A stretch of DNA of 64,000 nt, from positions 1,364,001-1,428,000 of the forward strand of contig CP102611.1 of assembly GCA_041874755.1 (NCBI GenBank). The letters are read 5' to 3'. The position numbers and the translations under genes were made by a program. Shown here piece after piece: positions 26,542 to 36,324 of the stretch; within the stretch, counting starts at the first letter, position 1; every line of letters starts with the position of its first letter. Under the pieces are notes generated by a model. That model was not told where the DNA came from. It made no database searches and saw only the letters and a program-made list of their open reading frames with translations. Source of the DNA: Chitinibacter sp. SCUT-21 (lineage in GTDB: Bacteria; Pseudomonadota; Gammaproteobacteria; Burkholderiales; Chitinibacteraceae).

Positions 26542-29477
26542 CGCTCTACCTCTGGCAACAATGGCATTAGCACAGCCAAAGCCGCGGGATAATCTAAACG
26601 ATCAAGCGCCCTTTCGATGGCTTGCAATCCCTTTTGGAGGCTTTCGTCCTCAACTAAATCAGACAGTAACTGCAATTTTGTTCTGGCCCTCAGGCTATTG
26701 GCGAGCAATGCCTCTTTTAACACTTTTGCAGGCCCCAACAATGCCTCCGGCAACATACACGTCGATGCGCTTGCTTCAGGACTTGGTGCGGTATCGTCTA
26801 ACAATGGACAAATGGCATCTAGCGCTGATTTCCAGTGGCGCTCCAGCAGTGAGGTATCTGGATAAACCCCTCCTTGACGGGCAAACGTATTTAGATCCTG
26901 CTCAAGCTGACTGGCGGCCTCATACAAGGCAGTTAGCCCTAACGTCCCAGCAACTCCGCGCAGCGCATGAACTCGCGCCATTAAATTGGGTACATCCGAG
27001 GTCTGGACAGATTCTGCCAGCTCAGCAAAAAGCGGTTTTTGCTCGGTAAAAAACTGCAAAAGCCAACGTTTAAACCTGGTCACATTATTATTCAAGCGTG
27101 GCAGTGCTTCTTGTACTGCTACGCCTGCCAATTCAAGTTTATTGAGAAATATACGATCAGCATCGTTGATTTTTACTCGTTGTCCGGCTTGTGCATTCGA
27201 TTGGGGCAGCAATTTTTTGCCGCGGCTTAGCTGATATTCTGCAGCGGCCAAAATCGCTTTGCGCAGCTTTGCAGGATCGATGGGTTTGAGTAAATAATCA
27301 TTCATGCCGGCCTTAACCCCAGCCTGCTGCTCTTCTGCGCCAGCATTCGCGGTCAGTGCGACGATATAAATATCAGGATCTCGCACATCAATGCCACGAT
27401 AAGTGCCTTGCCGAATAAAATGGGTTGCCTCAATGCCATCCATCACAGGCATGCGTCCATCCATTAACACCAAATCATAGTCTTGCTGCGATAAGGCAAT
27501 CAGTGCTTCATAGCCATTTTCGACCACATGTAAATTTAAACCTAACTCTTCCAACTGAGATCGCACTATGAGTTGATTGGTGGGAATATCCTCGGCATAA
27601 AGCACCTTCATTTGATATGGTATTAACTCTGGACCAGGCAATACCTCATCTATTTTTTCCAATAAATCTACCGGTTCTAAAGGCAAATCAACACGAAAGC
27701 AGGTACCTTCTCCAACCTGACTCGTTACGGCAATTGAGCCATGCATCAATTCAATCAATGCTCGACATATGGATAGCCCCAAGCCAGTTCCACCATATTT
27801 CCGTGTAGTCGAAGTATCAGCCTGCTCGAATTTATTGAAGAGGCGACCTAAGCTTTGCTCATCTAAACCGATGCCTGTATCCGTAATAGAAAATTTGATT
27901 TGCTCCCCATCTCGATATGCACTCAAACGAATACTGCCGGACTCAGTAAACTTAATCGCATTGCTAATCAGATTAAATAGAACTTGACGAATACGAGTAG
28001 GATCACCCAAGCAGCCTTCATGGGGTAAATAAGCGACATCCACAAGGAAAGTTAATCCTTTTTCTTGTGCTTTTGGTGCGAACAAAGCTGCAACCTGAGC
28101 AATTATTTTATGTAAATCAAATGGGATTAACTCCAAAGAAATTTTACCGGCCTCAATTTTGGAGGCATCTAACAGATCATTAATAATTTCAAGCAGCATT
28201 TCTGCATTTTCAAGACCAATTGAAACTTGCTCTTTCGCTAACGAGGGCAAGGTATTCTGAGCCAACGCTAAACGAAGCATACCTATCACACCAGACAATG
28301 GGGTTCGGATTTCGTGGCTAACCAAAGCCAAAAACTCACCCTTTGCTTTGTTCACCGCAATCAATGCTTCTTTTTCCGCAGCAAATTTGGCCAACTGCTG
28401 AATTCTTTCATTCTCTAAATTCTTTTTTTGCTGCTCCGCTTTTAAAAGTTTCAATCTAACTTCAGATCGATTCAATTTTTTTAGCGCCGCACTTTGCAAC
28501 TGAATTTTATGTCTTGCCATAGATAGAGCAGACTGTAATTCATAATATCGCTCAAACATGAGTAAGGCATTCTCATAATCGTCTAGCGCCTCGTAAATTT
28601 GCGAAGCTAATTGGCATATTTTTAATTCATGATGAATTGATTGATTATCAATAGAAAATCTATGTGCAAGTAAAATTAATTTTAAAGCTTCAGCATTCCT
28701 TCCCTTCGCAAAAAAAATCTTAGCCAAGCCCATGTGAGCCATAGCCATTGGCCATGAGTGGGCATGTTCCTCCGCAATACGTATACTCTCCTTGAATAAC
28801 TTTGAAGCCTTACTCCAATCCCCTAGGCCCGCATAAGAAAAGCCAAGATGCATGATAATCTCGCATACTTGTCCGATATCGGCGCGTCGACGATAAAAAG
28901 ATCTTGCTAGTTCTAAGTGATTAATTGCCTGCTCATATTTACCTAATTCATTATAATCGCTACCTAACCATAAATTTAGCATCATGGATAGAATTGGGTT
29001 ATCAAGTTCTTTAGCGAAATCCAAGGCAAATAGATGATGATGCAATGAATCATTATACAAACCAAAGTACAGATAGATGCCACCGACCCCTGTATATGCT
29101 TTTATGTAATGCTCAATCGACTGATGCTCCAGTGCAAGCTCTAAACAATCACTCCAATATTCCAAAGCCTCATCCAACTCACCGATTGCGTAGCATGCTT
29201 TACCTAAACACTCATAAACATCGAGCAACAATTCATCTTTTTTATTTCTCTCGCACACTTCATTTTTTAACCTTAATAGTAATTTTTTTGCCTCAGCAAA
29301 TCTCCCTAATTTTTCTAAAGCCTCGCCCTTTAAAAATGTTGCCAATTCAAGCTCAGAGGAAATTCCATCATTGATTGCAAATTGCAATAACTCTTCGGCC
29401 AAAATTAATGCCTGGTCAAAATTACGTATACGATATTGCTCTTGCTGCATGAGCTTTATATTAAATTCATCACGCAC
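26538..29477 (-). CDS. Soluble TPR hybrid histidine kinase with receiver and Hpt
   Basis: Large cytoplasmic kinase of 979 residues with no membrane segment. Residues about 15-320 are tetratricopeptide repeats, 320-380 a coiled coil. HisKA contains [10 protein letters not shown] (His388). HATPase (about 490-600) has NLISNAIKF, DTGIGLD and [10 protein letters not shown] receiver (about 622-745) has Asp673 in VLMDGRMPVMDG. A C-terminal Hpt domain (about 775-890) has RVHALRGVAGTLG (His837). This is a complete His-Asp-His module ready to pass phosphate to another receiver, most simply the REC-GGEEF protein encoded by the overlapping next gene. The 5' third looks more AT-rich than the rest. Confidence 0.92.
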   Translation of the reverse strand: MRDEFNIKLMQQEQYRIRNFDQALILAEELLQFAINDGISSELELATFLKGEALEKLGRFAEAKKLLLRLKNEVCERNKKDELLLDVYECLGKACYAIGELDEALEYWSDCLELALEHQSIEHYIKAYTGVGGIYLYFGLYNDSLHHHLFALDFAKELDNPILSMMLNLWLGSDYNELGKYEQAINHLELARSFYRRRADIGQVCEIIMHLGFSYAGLGDWSKASKLFKESIRIAEEHAHSWPMAMAHMGLAKIFFAKGRNAEALKLILLAHRFSIDNQSIHHELKICQLASQIYEALDDYENALLMFERYYELQSALSMARHKIQLQSAALKKLNRSEVRLKLLKAEQQKKNLENERIQQLAKFAAEKEALIAVNKAKGEFLALVSHEIRTPLSGVIGMLRLALAQNTLPSLAKEQVSIGLENAEMLLEIINDLLDASKIEAGKISLELIPFDLHKIIAQVAALFAPKAQEKGLTFLVDVAYLPHEGCLGDPTRIRQVLFNLISNAIKFTESGSIRLSAYRDGEQIKFSITDTGIGLDEQSLGRLFNKFEQADTSTTRKYGGTGLGLSICRALIELMHGSIAVTSQVGEGTCFRVDLPLEPVDLLEKIDEVLPGPELIPYQMKVLYAEDIPTNQLIVRSQLEELGLNLHVVENGYEALIALSQQDYDLVLMDGRMPVMDGIEATHFIRQGTYRGIDVRDPDIYIVALTANAGAEEQQAGVKAGMNDYLLKPIDPAKLRKAILAAAEYQLSRGKKLLPQSNAQAGQRVKINDADRIFLNKLELAGVAVQEALPRLNNNVTRFKRWLLQFFTEQKPLFAELAESVQTSDVPNLMARVHALRGVAGTLGLTALYEAASQLEQDLNTFARQGGVYPDTSLLERHWKSALDAICPLLDDTAPSPEASASTCMLPEALLGPAKVLKEALLANSLRARTKLQLLSDLVEDESLQKGLQAIERALDRLDYPAALAVLMPLLPEVER

Positions 29478-30921
29478 GATGCCAACCTCGTTCCGTCTTA
29501 TTTTTCAGCTGACTCAGGAGTGCTTCATCTACCATTAAAATCCTACTTCGTACCTGAACCTTGCCGACCCCCAAACGAGTCCACGGCTGCAATTCAATAC
29601 CTGCGCTGAGGGCCCGAGAGAATTCAAATAAACTTGCGCTGTTTGTGCCGGGATAGATATAGTAATGCCCAGCCGAAACGCATATCCACAAATCATGATT
29701 TGTGCAACGCTCATAAATAATCCTGGCAACTCTTTGCCATACTTCTTGGGTATCTTTAGCACGAACTATTAATTCCACTATACGATTCGCACACCATTTA
29801 TTACTGCATCGATCAATAAACTCCTTAAGTTTATGTTTTGTCATTCTAGTTCCAGACTGCTCAACTAGACGGTCACATTTTTTGAAATCATGCAAAATAT
29901 CATCCAGTTTATTCAACAAAAACTCTGCAATTTTTGACTGATCCACATTCAAACCACTAACGGGAGACGATGGTATTTTTTTAAGACAATCTAATGCTTC
30001 TTTCGAAAATCCTTTATTTTTGCAACACAAATATTTTAATCTTAGCCACTTCAATCGAAGTTGATCGTCTTCAAAAATTGAGAAGCAAGGTTCAACTTCT
30101 TCAACCACCAAACAAGCATGATCATAATCATTAATTTCTTGCAACAACTCCACGTATGATAATGATATGTCAATATAGGCCCAAAACATTTCAAAACGAT
30201 TTGCCATTAAACGACCAGATTCATAACACTGATTAGCATCATCTAGGCGATTAGTGCGCCAGAGGCATTCAGCCTTATTTTTACAAATCTGCACAATCCA
30301 AGTGATATCAGAGTACAAAATAACTTCAATTTCAACACGATCAATAATAGACAGTGCACCATCGTAATCACCAACGGCAATAAGAACACTCGAGAAATGA
30401 ATACCCGATTTCGCCAATAGCTTTTTATTATCAAGCATCTCTATCATCGAAAAGCAATTTTCAAACAAGCGAAGAGAATCTCTACTCAAGCCAGCTTGAT
30501 GATACAAATATGCCAAATTAATATATGCCTCGATAGCACAATCTAAATTATCCTGCTCAATCGAAAGCAAAAAGCACGCCGACCAGCTTTTATATGCATC
30601 AATCAATTCTGTTAATCTTTCATGGACAATACCTTTCCACAACCATCCCAATGCAAGATGAGCACAATCTCTATTTTGCTGACAAACTTTAATACCTTTT
30701 TTGATCTTAATTTGTGCTTCTTCTACTTCCCCAGAAATGAGAAGGCTACGCCCATGTAAAATATATGCATATCCAAGTAACGGGTGTTTTGCTCTTAAAC
30801 AAATACTTAATAAATCAACACATGCGTTTTGTTGAACCTGATTAGACTTCCAATAGCCCAACTCAATCTGACCTAGCAAGTTTGCCACTTCTGAATCCAG
30901 ATCTAAGCTAAGCTCAGTCAT
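29470..30921 (-). CDS. TPR protein with eroded GGDEF-like C-terminus, paralogue 2
   Basis: Predicted soluble protein of 483 residues. About residues 1-330 are helical TPR-type repeats. The last 120 or so resemble the second half of a GGDEF domain: an HDLW block, then AGHYY at 417-421 where GGDEF would be, then a YPGT strand, a helix, and PW before a beta strand. The catalytic signature is lost and the first half of the domain (LTGLxNR, DxDxFK) is not recognisable, so it should not make cyclic-di-GMP. It aligns in register with the neighbour at 30918-32372, for example SDITWIVQ against GDMTWVVE. It overlaps both flanking genes by 4-8 bases. The function is unknown; a scaffold or partner-sensing role in the relay is possible. 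Confidence 0.7.
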   Translation of the reverse strand: MTELSLDLDSEVANLLGQIELGYWKSNQVQQNACVDLLSICLRAKHPLLGYAYILHGRSLLISGEVEEAQIKIKKGIKVCQQNRDCAHLALGWLWKGIVHERLTELIDAYKSWSACFLLSIEQDNLDCAIEAYINLAYLYHQAGLSRDSLRLFENCFSMIEMLDNKKLLAKSGIHFSSVLIAVGDYDGALSIIDRVEIEVILYSDITWIVQICKNKAECLWRTNRLDDANQCYESGRLMANRFEMFWAYIDISLSYVELLQEINDYDHACLVVEEVEPCFSIFEDDQLRLKWLRLKYLCCKNKGFSKEALDCLKKIPSSPVSGLNVDQSKIAEFLLNKLDDILHDFKKCDRLVEQSGTRMTKHKLKEFIDRCSNKWCANRIVELIVRAKDTQEVWQRVARIIYERCTNHDLWICVSAGHYYIYPGTNSASLFEFSRALSAGIELQPWTRLGVGKVQVRSRILMVDEALLSQLKNKTERGWHRA

Positions 30922-32372
30922 ACAACCACCTCTAAACGCGCAACAAGATCATTTATTTCTAAAATAGAAAAACTAACCGTAGGTGCAGTACAGCGATGCC
31001 AAGACCAAGGGAAACAATCGATGCATGACTTCAGTTGATTCGCCATAGCTGACAGCGCATCACTTTTAATTGAAGGGAAAAGAACAAATTCATTCCCTGC
31101 CAATTGAAACCAAATTTCATCATGAACACATGCTTCTTGGAAAAGTGCCTTTACCTTCCTTTCAACATACACATTCTGAACTACAGGTGCATCAACCTTA
31201 AAAACTAGTATTTTTTCACTACGTGAACGACTCGCAATACACTCTCCAATATCTTTATTTTTATAACCACACTTAGGATACCCACCTAAATAATTTAAAA
31301 TATCATCTCTTTTTTCCTTCACACCTGCCATCAGGCGATTAAATTTTTTCAATCTAAACTTATTATTTTTTTCAACAAAGAAAACATCTCCATCTATCAG
31401 CTGCATTTTTAAATCACTTAAATCTTTACTTAGCTTCAGCGCACCTTTGAAATCTCCAACCGCTCCACTCAATTTTATTTTTATTTCATTTAACTTTATC
31501 AGACAATAATAATCTTTATACCGACTCAGGTCAGGCTCAGCACATTCCAACAATTCTCGCGCAACTGCACCTAATCCTTTATTAGCTAAATATTCCGCAT
31601 AAAATACACTCAGAATCGCACAAGCCCAATTTAGTTTCTGTTGCCTCGACAATGCAAGCATCGCACAGAAATATAACTCCGCCTCTTCCATACGATTTAA
31701 GCCCTGGTAACATACGGCCGCTATTTTCCCAGCCTCAACCACCCAAGTCATATCGCCATACGCCAAAATACAACTTTCAGCCTCATAAATAATATCCAAT
31801 GCCAATTGGTATTCTTTTTTATCAATCAGCACACCTGCAATAAAAATACTTCCCTTTGCTATCAAACGCTGACTATCAACAACTTTGGCTAGATAAAAAC
31901 CCAACTTCAAGAGTTCGTTCGCTTCCTCATATTTTTCGTACAACGCATACAGGGCCCCCAAATACAAATAAGATTCAATAATTTCATCAAAACTCATCAC
32001 CTCAACAGATAAGTCTAATGAAATTACAAAATCTTCGACGGCCTTCAAATATCGTTTCAAACTAAAATATGCAATTCCTCTACGAAGATACAACTCCGGC
32101 AAATAGAAAAATTCTTCTGTTAATTTTGAAAGTTTGATTGCGCGATTAAAATAACGAATTGACTGCTGAAACCGTCCGTAAGCCCATAGCGTTTTGCCAT
32201 AGATCATTGTGATACGGATTTCTAGCGCAGGGGGAAGCTGAGAAGATAGCGGCAAAAGCTCAAGAGATGCTTGATAAGCCTGCTCAAGATCACCAAGCAA
32301 CCAGAGCTCAATTTGCTCTAGTTGTTGCTCAATATCTTGCAGCTCTAAATGGGAATACAGCACAGGCAGCAC
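30918..32372 (-). CDS. TPR protein with eroded GGDEF-like C-terminus, paralogue 1
   Basis: Predicted soluble protein of 484 residues, paralogous to the next gene. TPR-like helices fill about 1-330 (LYLRRGIAYFSLKRYLKAVEDF, trimmed here, is one repeat). The C-terminal about 100 residues retain more GGDEF character: KILVFKVDA at the position of the DxDxFK strand, HDEIW, AGNEF at 425-429 in place of GGDEF, then VLFP, FPWSW and TVSFSI. The first glycine of the signature is Ala and the aspartate Asn, so catalysis is unlikely though nucleotide or protein binding is conceivable. It ends with ATGA overlap onto its paralogue and starts 71 bases after the membrane kinase. The gene is visibly AT-rich, which suggests relaxed selection or separate origin. 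Confidence 0.7.
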   Translation of the reverse strand: MLPVLYSHLELQDIEQQLEQIELWLLGDLEQAYQASLELLPLSSQLPPALEIRITMIYGKTLWAYGRFQQSIRYFNRAIKLSKLTEEFFYLPELYLRRGIAYFSLKRYLKAVEDFVISLDLSVEVMSFDEIIESYLYLGALYALYEKYEEANELLKLGFYLAKVVDSQRLIAKGSIFIAGVLIDKKEYQLALDIIYEAESCILAYGDMTWVVEAGKIAAVCYQGLNRMEEAELYFCAMLALSRQQKLNWACAILSVFYAEYLANKGLGAVARELLECAEPDLSRYKDYYCLIKLNEIKIKLSGAVGDFKGALKLSKDLSDLKMQLIDGDVFFVEKNNKFRLKKFNRLMAGVKEKRDDILNYLGGYPKCGYKNKDIGECIASRSRSEKILVFKVDAPVVQNVYVERKVKALFQEACVHDEIWFQLAGNEFVLFPSIKSDALSAMANQLKSCIDCFPWSWHRCTAPTVSFSILEINDLVARLEVVV

Positions 32373-32443
32373 CTAGAAAGACAGTGTCTTCTTTATAGCT
32401 GCCGAGGGTTTCTAGTACAAATGCGAAACAGGAAAACAAAAAT

Positions 32444-34189
32444 CTATTTCAGCAGGGCGGCAATTTCAGCATGCAGCAACTCAGGTCGAATGGGCTTGGT
32501 GGTAAATCCACTCATTCCTGCGGCAAAGCAAGCCTGCCGATCTGATTCCATTGCATTTGCGGTTAGGGCCAATATAGGGATACTAGGGTTGAATTTTCGG
32601 ATACAACGCGTAGCTTCTAAACCATCCAGCACTGGCATTTGTACATCCATCACCAGTAAATCAAAATGCTGCTGACTTGCAGCCTCTACTGCTAACTGCC
32701 CATTTTCTACGCAGCTCACTTTGTGACCTGCCGACTCGAGTATTTTAGCTGCAACCAAGCGATTGGTCGGATTGTCTTCAGCGAGTAAGATCCGTAGTGA
32801 ATTGTTAACTAGCTTGGTCGCGTCTTCCTTCGCGGTCACTTTTGCTTGGACTGCCAGCAATGGAATTGCAAACGAAAAAATCGTCCCGCGCCCCAGCTCA
32901 GAACGAACCACAAGCTCCCCCCCCAGTAAAGCGACGAGTTTTTTCGCGATTGTCAGTCCCAAACCAGTGCCACCATATTGGCGGGACAAAGAACCATCCG
33001 CTTGCACAAAAGCATCAAAAATCGCATTTAAGCGCTCTTTAGCAATCCCAATCCCAGTATCTCTTACCTCAAAGTGCACAAAGGAATTGCAAATTGAGCA
33101 CTCGAGCTGCACTCCTCCTTGCTCGGTAAACTTGATGGCATTACCGACCAAATTCACTAGCACTTGCTGCAAATGAACAGCATCACCGTAAAACAACCAA
33201 GGTCTAATGGCCGGATATTTAAAATTCAGATCGATTCTTTTTTGTCTAGCGGCAATTTCGAACATTTGTTCAGTGCTACTCAGGATATTAGCTAGATCAA
33301 ATTCCTTTTCATCACGGCTAATTTGCCCCGACTCAATCTTTGAAATATCCAGCACATCATTAACTAGAGCCAATAGCAAGTCGGACGAGGACTGAATAAC
33401 TGCCACATCATGCCGCTGCGACGAATTTAATTCTGACTGGGCCAACAAATGCGCCATACCCACAATACCATTCATTGGGGTTCGAATCTCATGACTTACA
33501 TTGGCGATAAATTCACTTTTTGCCCGGCTCGCAGCTTCGGCACTATTGCGAGCCTGTTGTAAATCAATAATCAACTGGCTTTGCTCGACCTGAAGCAAAA
33601 TACTCTCAACAATCGCCGTGTGATAGTTACGCACCCCTTTGATCACCACCACGATAAACATCGCACACATGAGGGCCAGAATCATATCGAGCGATCCACC
33701 CGCAATTAAGGCTGCGGGGATAACCGGAATTAAAATCAACAAGGCAAAATTGCGAAAACCTCGATAATGCGCCCCCAAAATAGGCACCGCACCGGAGACC
33801 ACGCCCGACAAAACAAAGGCGGTAAAAATACGCAGCACTTCATTCGATGAAATGAGCAATACAAAGCCGCCAACGCCCCAAACCAAGCCAGAAGTATTGA
33901 CCCCTAGCTCAAACCGGCGATTCCAAGCTGGGTAATCCACTGGTAGCTGAGACTGCTTCATGTAACGGTAGGCGGTATAAATCCGCCACAAAGCAACAGC
34001 CCAAGTGGAAGCGAGCCAATAAAATAAAATGTTGCTTGGTATGTGATTGCGATATGTAAGCGCCAAAGCCAGCGCGATCAAAATGCAGATAATTTGGCCA
34101 GAAAATGAATTGCGATAGACTAATTGCGTGATGCGTTCGACTACCACAGGGTGAGCGGTTTTGCTCACAAATTCATTCGTCCATTTCAT
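32444..34189 (-). CDS. Membrane hybrid histidine kinase with receiver, no Hpt
   Basis: Inner-membrane sensor kinase of 581 residues. ATG at 34189 is chosen over GTG 34195 because AGGA lies 7 bases upstream. Five or six membrane helices occupy about residues 30-190, a MASE-like intramembrane sensor without a large periplasmic loop. HisKA has [11 protein letters not shown] (His233), HATPase has [16 protein letters not shown] and YGGTGLGLT, and the receiver has Asp515 in [12 protein letters not shown]. It lacks an Hpt domain, so phosphate could go through the Hpt of the 979-residue kinase made from the same operon. It starts 16 bases after the motD-like gene. Confidence 0.92.
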   Translation of the reverse strand: MKWTNEFVSKTAHPVVVERITQLVYRNSFSGQIICILIALALALTYRNHIPSNILFYWLASTWAVALWRIYTAYRYMKQSQLPVDYPAWNRRFELGVNTSGLVWGVGGFVLLISSNEVLRIFTAFVLSGVVSGAVPILGAHYRGFRNFALLILIPVIPAALIAGGSLDMILALMCAMFIVVVIKGVRNYHTAIVESILLQVEQSQLIIDLQQARNSAEAASRAKSEFIANVSHEIRTPMNGIVGMAHLLAQSELNSSQRHDVAVIQSSSDLLLALVNDVLDISKIESGQISRDEKEFDLANILSSTEQMFEIAARQKRIDLNFKYPAIRPWLFYGDAVHLQQVLVNLVGNAIKFTEQGGVQLECSICNSFVHFEVRDTGIGIAKERLNAIFDAFVQADGSLSRQYGGTGLGLTIAKKLVALLGGELVVRSELGRGTIFSFAIPLLAVQAKVTAKEDATKLVNNSLRILLAEDNPTNRLVAAKILESAGHKVSCVENGQLAVEAASQQHFDLLVMDVQMPVLDGLEATRCIRKFNPSIPILALTANAMESDRQACFAAGMSGFTTKPIRPELLHAEIAALLK

Positions 34190-34205
34190 TCGCACATCCT
34201 GACTT

Positions 34206-34982
34206 TTACTCCGTTTGAATCACAGCCACTTCATCTTGGTTATCGGCCAAGATATTGAGCGTGACGCGACGATTACGCGCACGGCTTTCAAGTGTGTCGT
34301 TGGGGCCGATTGGGCGATATTCAGCATAACCAATCGCCACCATACGCTGCGGGGCAACACCAACACTTTGAAACAGGCGCACAACGCTGGCGGCACGGGC
34401 GGCAGACAACTCCCAATTGCTCGGAAAAATGCCTGCGCGAATCGGTTGATTATCGGTATGACCTTCAATTTGGATTAAGTTGTCGGAATTTTTGACCCGC
34501 TCAGCAATCGCAGCGAGAGCATCGATAGATTCAGGCTGTAGTTCGGCACGGCCGGTATCGAACAAAATTGAATCGCTGATTTCTACCGCTATCCCACGCT
34601 TCGATTGCGTGACCTTAACTTTACCTTGATCAATCAACTCCCCCAGTGAACTACGAAAATCGCCCGCCATGCTTTGCATTTTCTTAGTTTGCTCTTGATA
34701 CTTGCCAGCATCTGGCATCATCGTAGGCGCAGGAATCACGATTAATTTGGGCGGAGCACCAGGCATAGTTTGGCGATCTGGTTGGAGCAATTCGGCAGAC
34801 TGCTTAGGTTGTTTAAAGGCGTCGACCAAGGAGTTGGACAGCACTTTATACTTTCCCTCGTTAATCGATGAAATGGCATACATGACGACAAAAAAAGCAA
34901 ACAAGAGCGTAATAAAATCGGCGTACGACACCAACCAGCGCTCATGATTATCGTGCTCTTCAGGACGTTTTCTGCGTGCCAT
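34206..34982 (-). CDS. motD: MotB-type flagellar stator protein, MotD-like
   Basis: Stator subunit of 258 residues. The N-terminus [27 protein letters not shown] (trimmed family pattern) has the single helix with the proton-carrying aspartate in SYADF, and the C-terminal half is an OmpA-like peptidoglycan-binding domain with [19 protein letters not shown] and RARNRRVTL. It resembles MotD of the second Pseudomonas stator MotCD. No motA/motC partner is adjacent; upstream is sppA. A partner must be encoded elsewhere. It may be co-transcribed with the hybrid kinase 16 bases downstream. Confidence 0.88.
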   Translation of the reverse strand: MARRKRPEEHDNHERWLVSYADFITLLFAFFVVMYAISSINEGKYKVLSNSLVDAFKQPKQSAELLQPDRQTMPGAPPKLIVIPAPTMMPDAGKYQEQTKKMQSMAGDFRSSLGELIDQGKVKVTQSKRGIAVEISDSILFDTGRAELQPESIDALAAIAERVKNSDNLIQIEGHTDNQPIRAGIFPSNWELSAARAASVVRLFQSVGVAPQRMVAIGYAEYRPIGPNDTLESRARNRRVTLNILADNQDEVAVIQTE

Positions 34983-35000
34983 TCACGACTCCTTATTTAT

Positions 35001-35049
35001 GGGTATTGATCCGAGCACCACTATCTAAAATACCTTCACAACAATACCC
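35001..35049. repeat. 49-bp dispersed inverted-repeat element, copy D
   Basis: GGGTATTG (35001-35008) and CAATACCC (35042-35049) are perfect 8-base inverted repeats spanning exactly 49 bp. It nearly fills the 74-base gap between sppA and motD. Confidence 0.7.
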
Positions 35050-35056
35050 CGAGCAA

Positions 35057-35995
35057 TTACCTCAACTGCCATTCCAGCTTAGCACCTAAAGTCGTTGCCG
35101 CAGCAACGCCCAATTGGCGCGCTAGGCGATCGGCGTACGAAGGCTGCGGGGTAAAATCAACGATATTGTCGACCTTCACAACATCGCGTGCGACGCTATC
35201 GACCGAGCCCAAGGCGTCGACCAAACCGAGCTTCAAGCCCGATTCACCCGACCAAACCAGACCCGAAAACAGATCGGGATTGTCTGCGGCCAAGCGCTTG
35301 CCGCGCCCTTCTTTCACCACATTAATAAATTGCTGGTGAACTTCTTGCAGCATCGCGGTGGCTTTTTGCTTTTGCTCTTCGCTTTGCGGCGAGAATGGAT
35401 CGAGGAAGCCTTTGTTCGCACCTGCCGTAATCAAACGGCGCTCTACGCCCAATTTATCCATCGCGCCTGTAAAACCAAAACCGTCCATCAACACACCAAT
35501 CGAGCCAACAATGGATGCTTTATCGGCAAAGATTTTCTCGCCCGCCACTGCGGCGTAGTAGCAGCCGGAAGCGCATACGTCTTCAACGACGACATAAAAC
35601 GGTGTATTGGAGTGTTTGGCTTTCAGGCGTTTGATTTCATCGTACATCATGCCCGACTGCACAGGGCTACCACCCGGGCTATTGGCGCGCAAAATGACGG
35701 CCTTGGTATTTTTATCTTCAAACGCGGCCTTCAAGCCCGCAATCACCAATTGGCTGCTGGCATCGCCATCAGCCGCAATCGGCCCCGATAAATCAACGAC
35801 GCCCACATGTGGGCCGCTGGATGCGCTTTCACTTTCGTGAGCGCCGATCCAACCCAACATCAGGGCCATCACCAAACCCAAATAACCAAAGGTCAGGACT
35901 TTGAAAAAAATCCCCCAGCGGCGAGCAGCGCGCTGCTCCTTAATCGACGCGGTTAAAATTTCTTTCAGCGCATCGCGCTCTAGTGAATCACTCAT
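35057..35995 (-). CDS. sppA: Signal peptide peptidase SppA, short (36K) type
   Basis: Membrane-anchored S49 serine protease of 312 residues that clears cleaved signal peptides. One membrane anchor lies at about residues 30-50. The catalytic serine is in CASGCYYAA (Ser143) and the catalytic lysine is likely Lys195 in GANKGFLDP. ANSPGGSP and SIVGSIGV are conserved family blocks. The start overlaps the Rieske gene by 4 bases, at the end of the rluC-HAD-Rieske-sppA operon seen in other betaproteobacteria. Confidence 0.92.
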   Translation of the reverse strand: MSDSLERDALKEILTASIKEQRAARRWGIFFKVLTFGYLGLVMALMLGWIGAHESESASSGPHVGVVDLSGPIAADGDASSQLVIAGLKAAFEDKNTKAVILRANSPGGSPVQSGMMYDEIKRLKAKHSNTPFYVVVEDVCASGCYYAAVAGEKIFADKASIVGSIGVLMDGFGFTGAMDKLGVERRLITAGANKGFLDPFSPQSEEQKQKATAMLQEVHQQFINVVKEGRGKRLAADNPDLFSGLVWSGESGLKLGLVDALGSVDSVARDVVKVDNIVDFTPQPSYADRLARQLGVAAATTLGAKLEWQLR

Positions 35996-36324
35996 CCAGT
36001 TTTTCCTTCAATCAGCCACACAGCGCCGTTTTCTTCGCAAATGGGCAACGCCGTTAAGCGACGCCCGACACAAGGTCCACCCAAACAAAAACCATTGGTC
36101 GGATCATAATATGCGCCATGGGTAGAACAAATCAAATATTGCCGGCTTAAATCAAACACATCACCGGGGTTAAAATCGAGTTCAATCGGAATATGCGCGC
36201 ATTCATTGATGTAGGCATAGACTTGCCCGTCAAAGCGCAAAGCAAACGCGTTGCGACCAGCAACCGTAAAACGATGCGCCAGCCCCCGCTCGGCCAATTG
36301 CGCAGATTGGCAAATCTCAACCAT
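35992..36324 (-). CDS. Rieske [2Fe-2S] domain protein
   Basis: Small soluble ferredoxin-like protein of 110 residues. Cluster ligands are CAH and CSTH, separated by the usual loop, and the fold ends with GGPCVGRRLTALP. Such stand-alone Rieske proteins are thought to shuttle electrons, but the partner is not known. It overlaps the HAD gene by 8 bases and sppA by 4. Confidence 0.9.
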   Translation of the reverse strand: MVEICQSAQLAERGLAHRFTVAGRNAFALRFDGQVYAYINECAHIPIELDFNPGDVFDLSRQYLICSTHGAYYDPTNGFCLGGPCVGRRLTALPICEENGAVWLIEGKTG

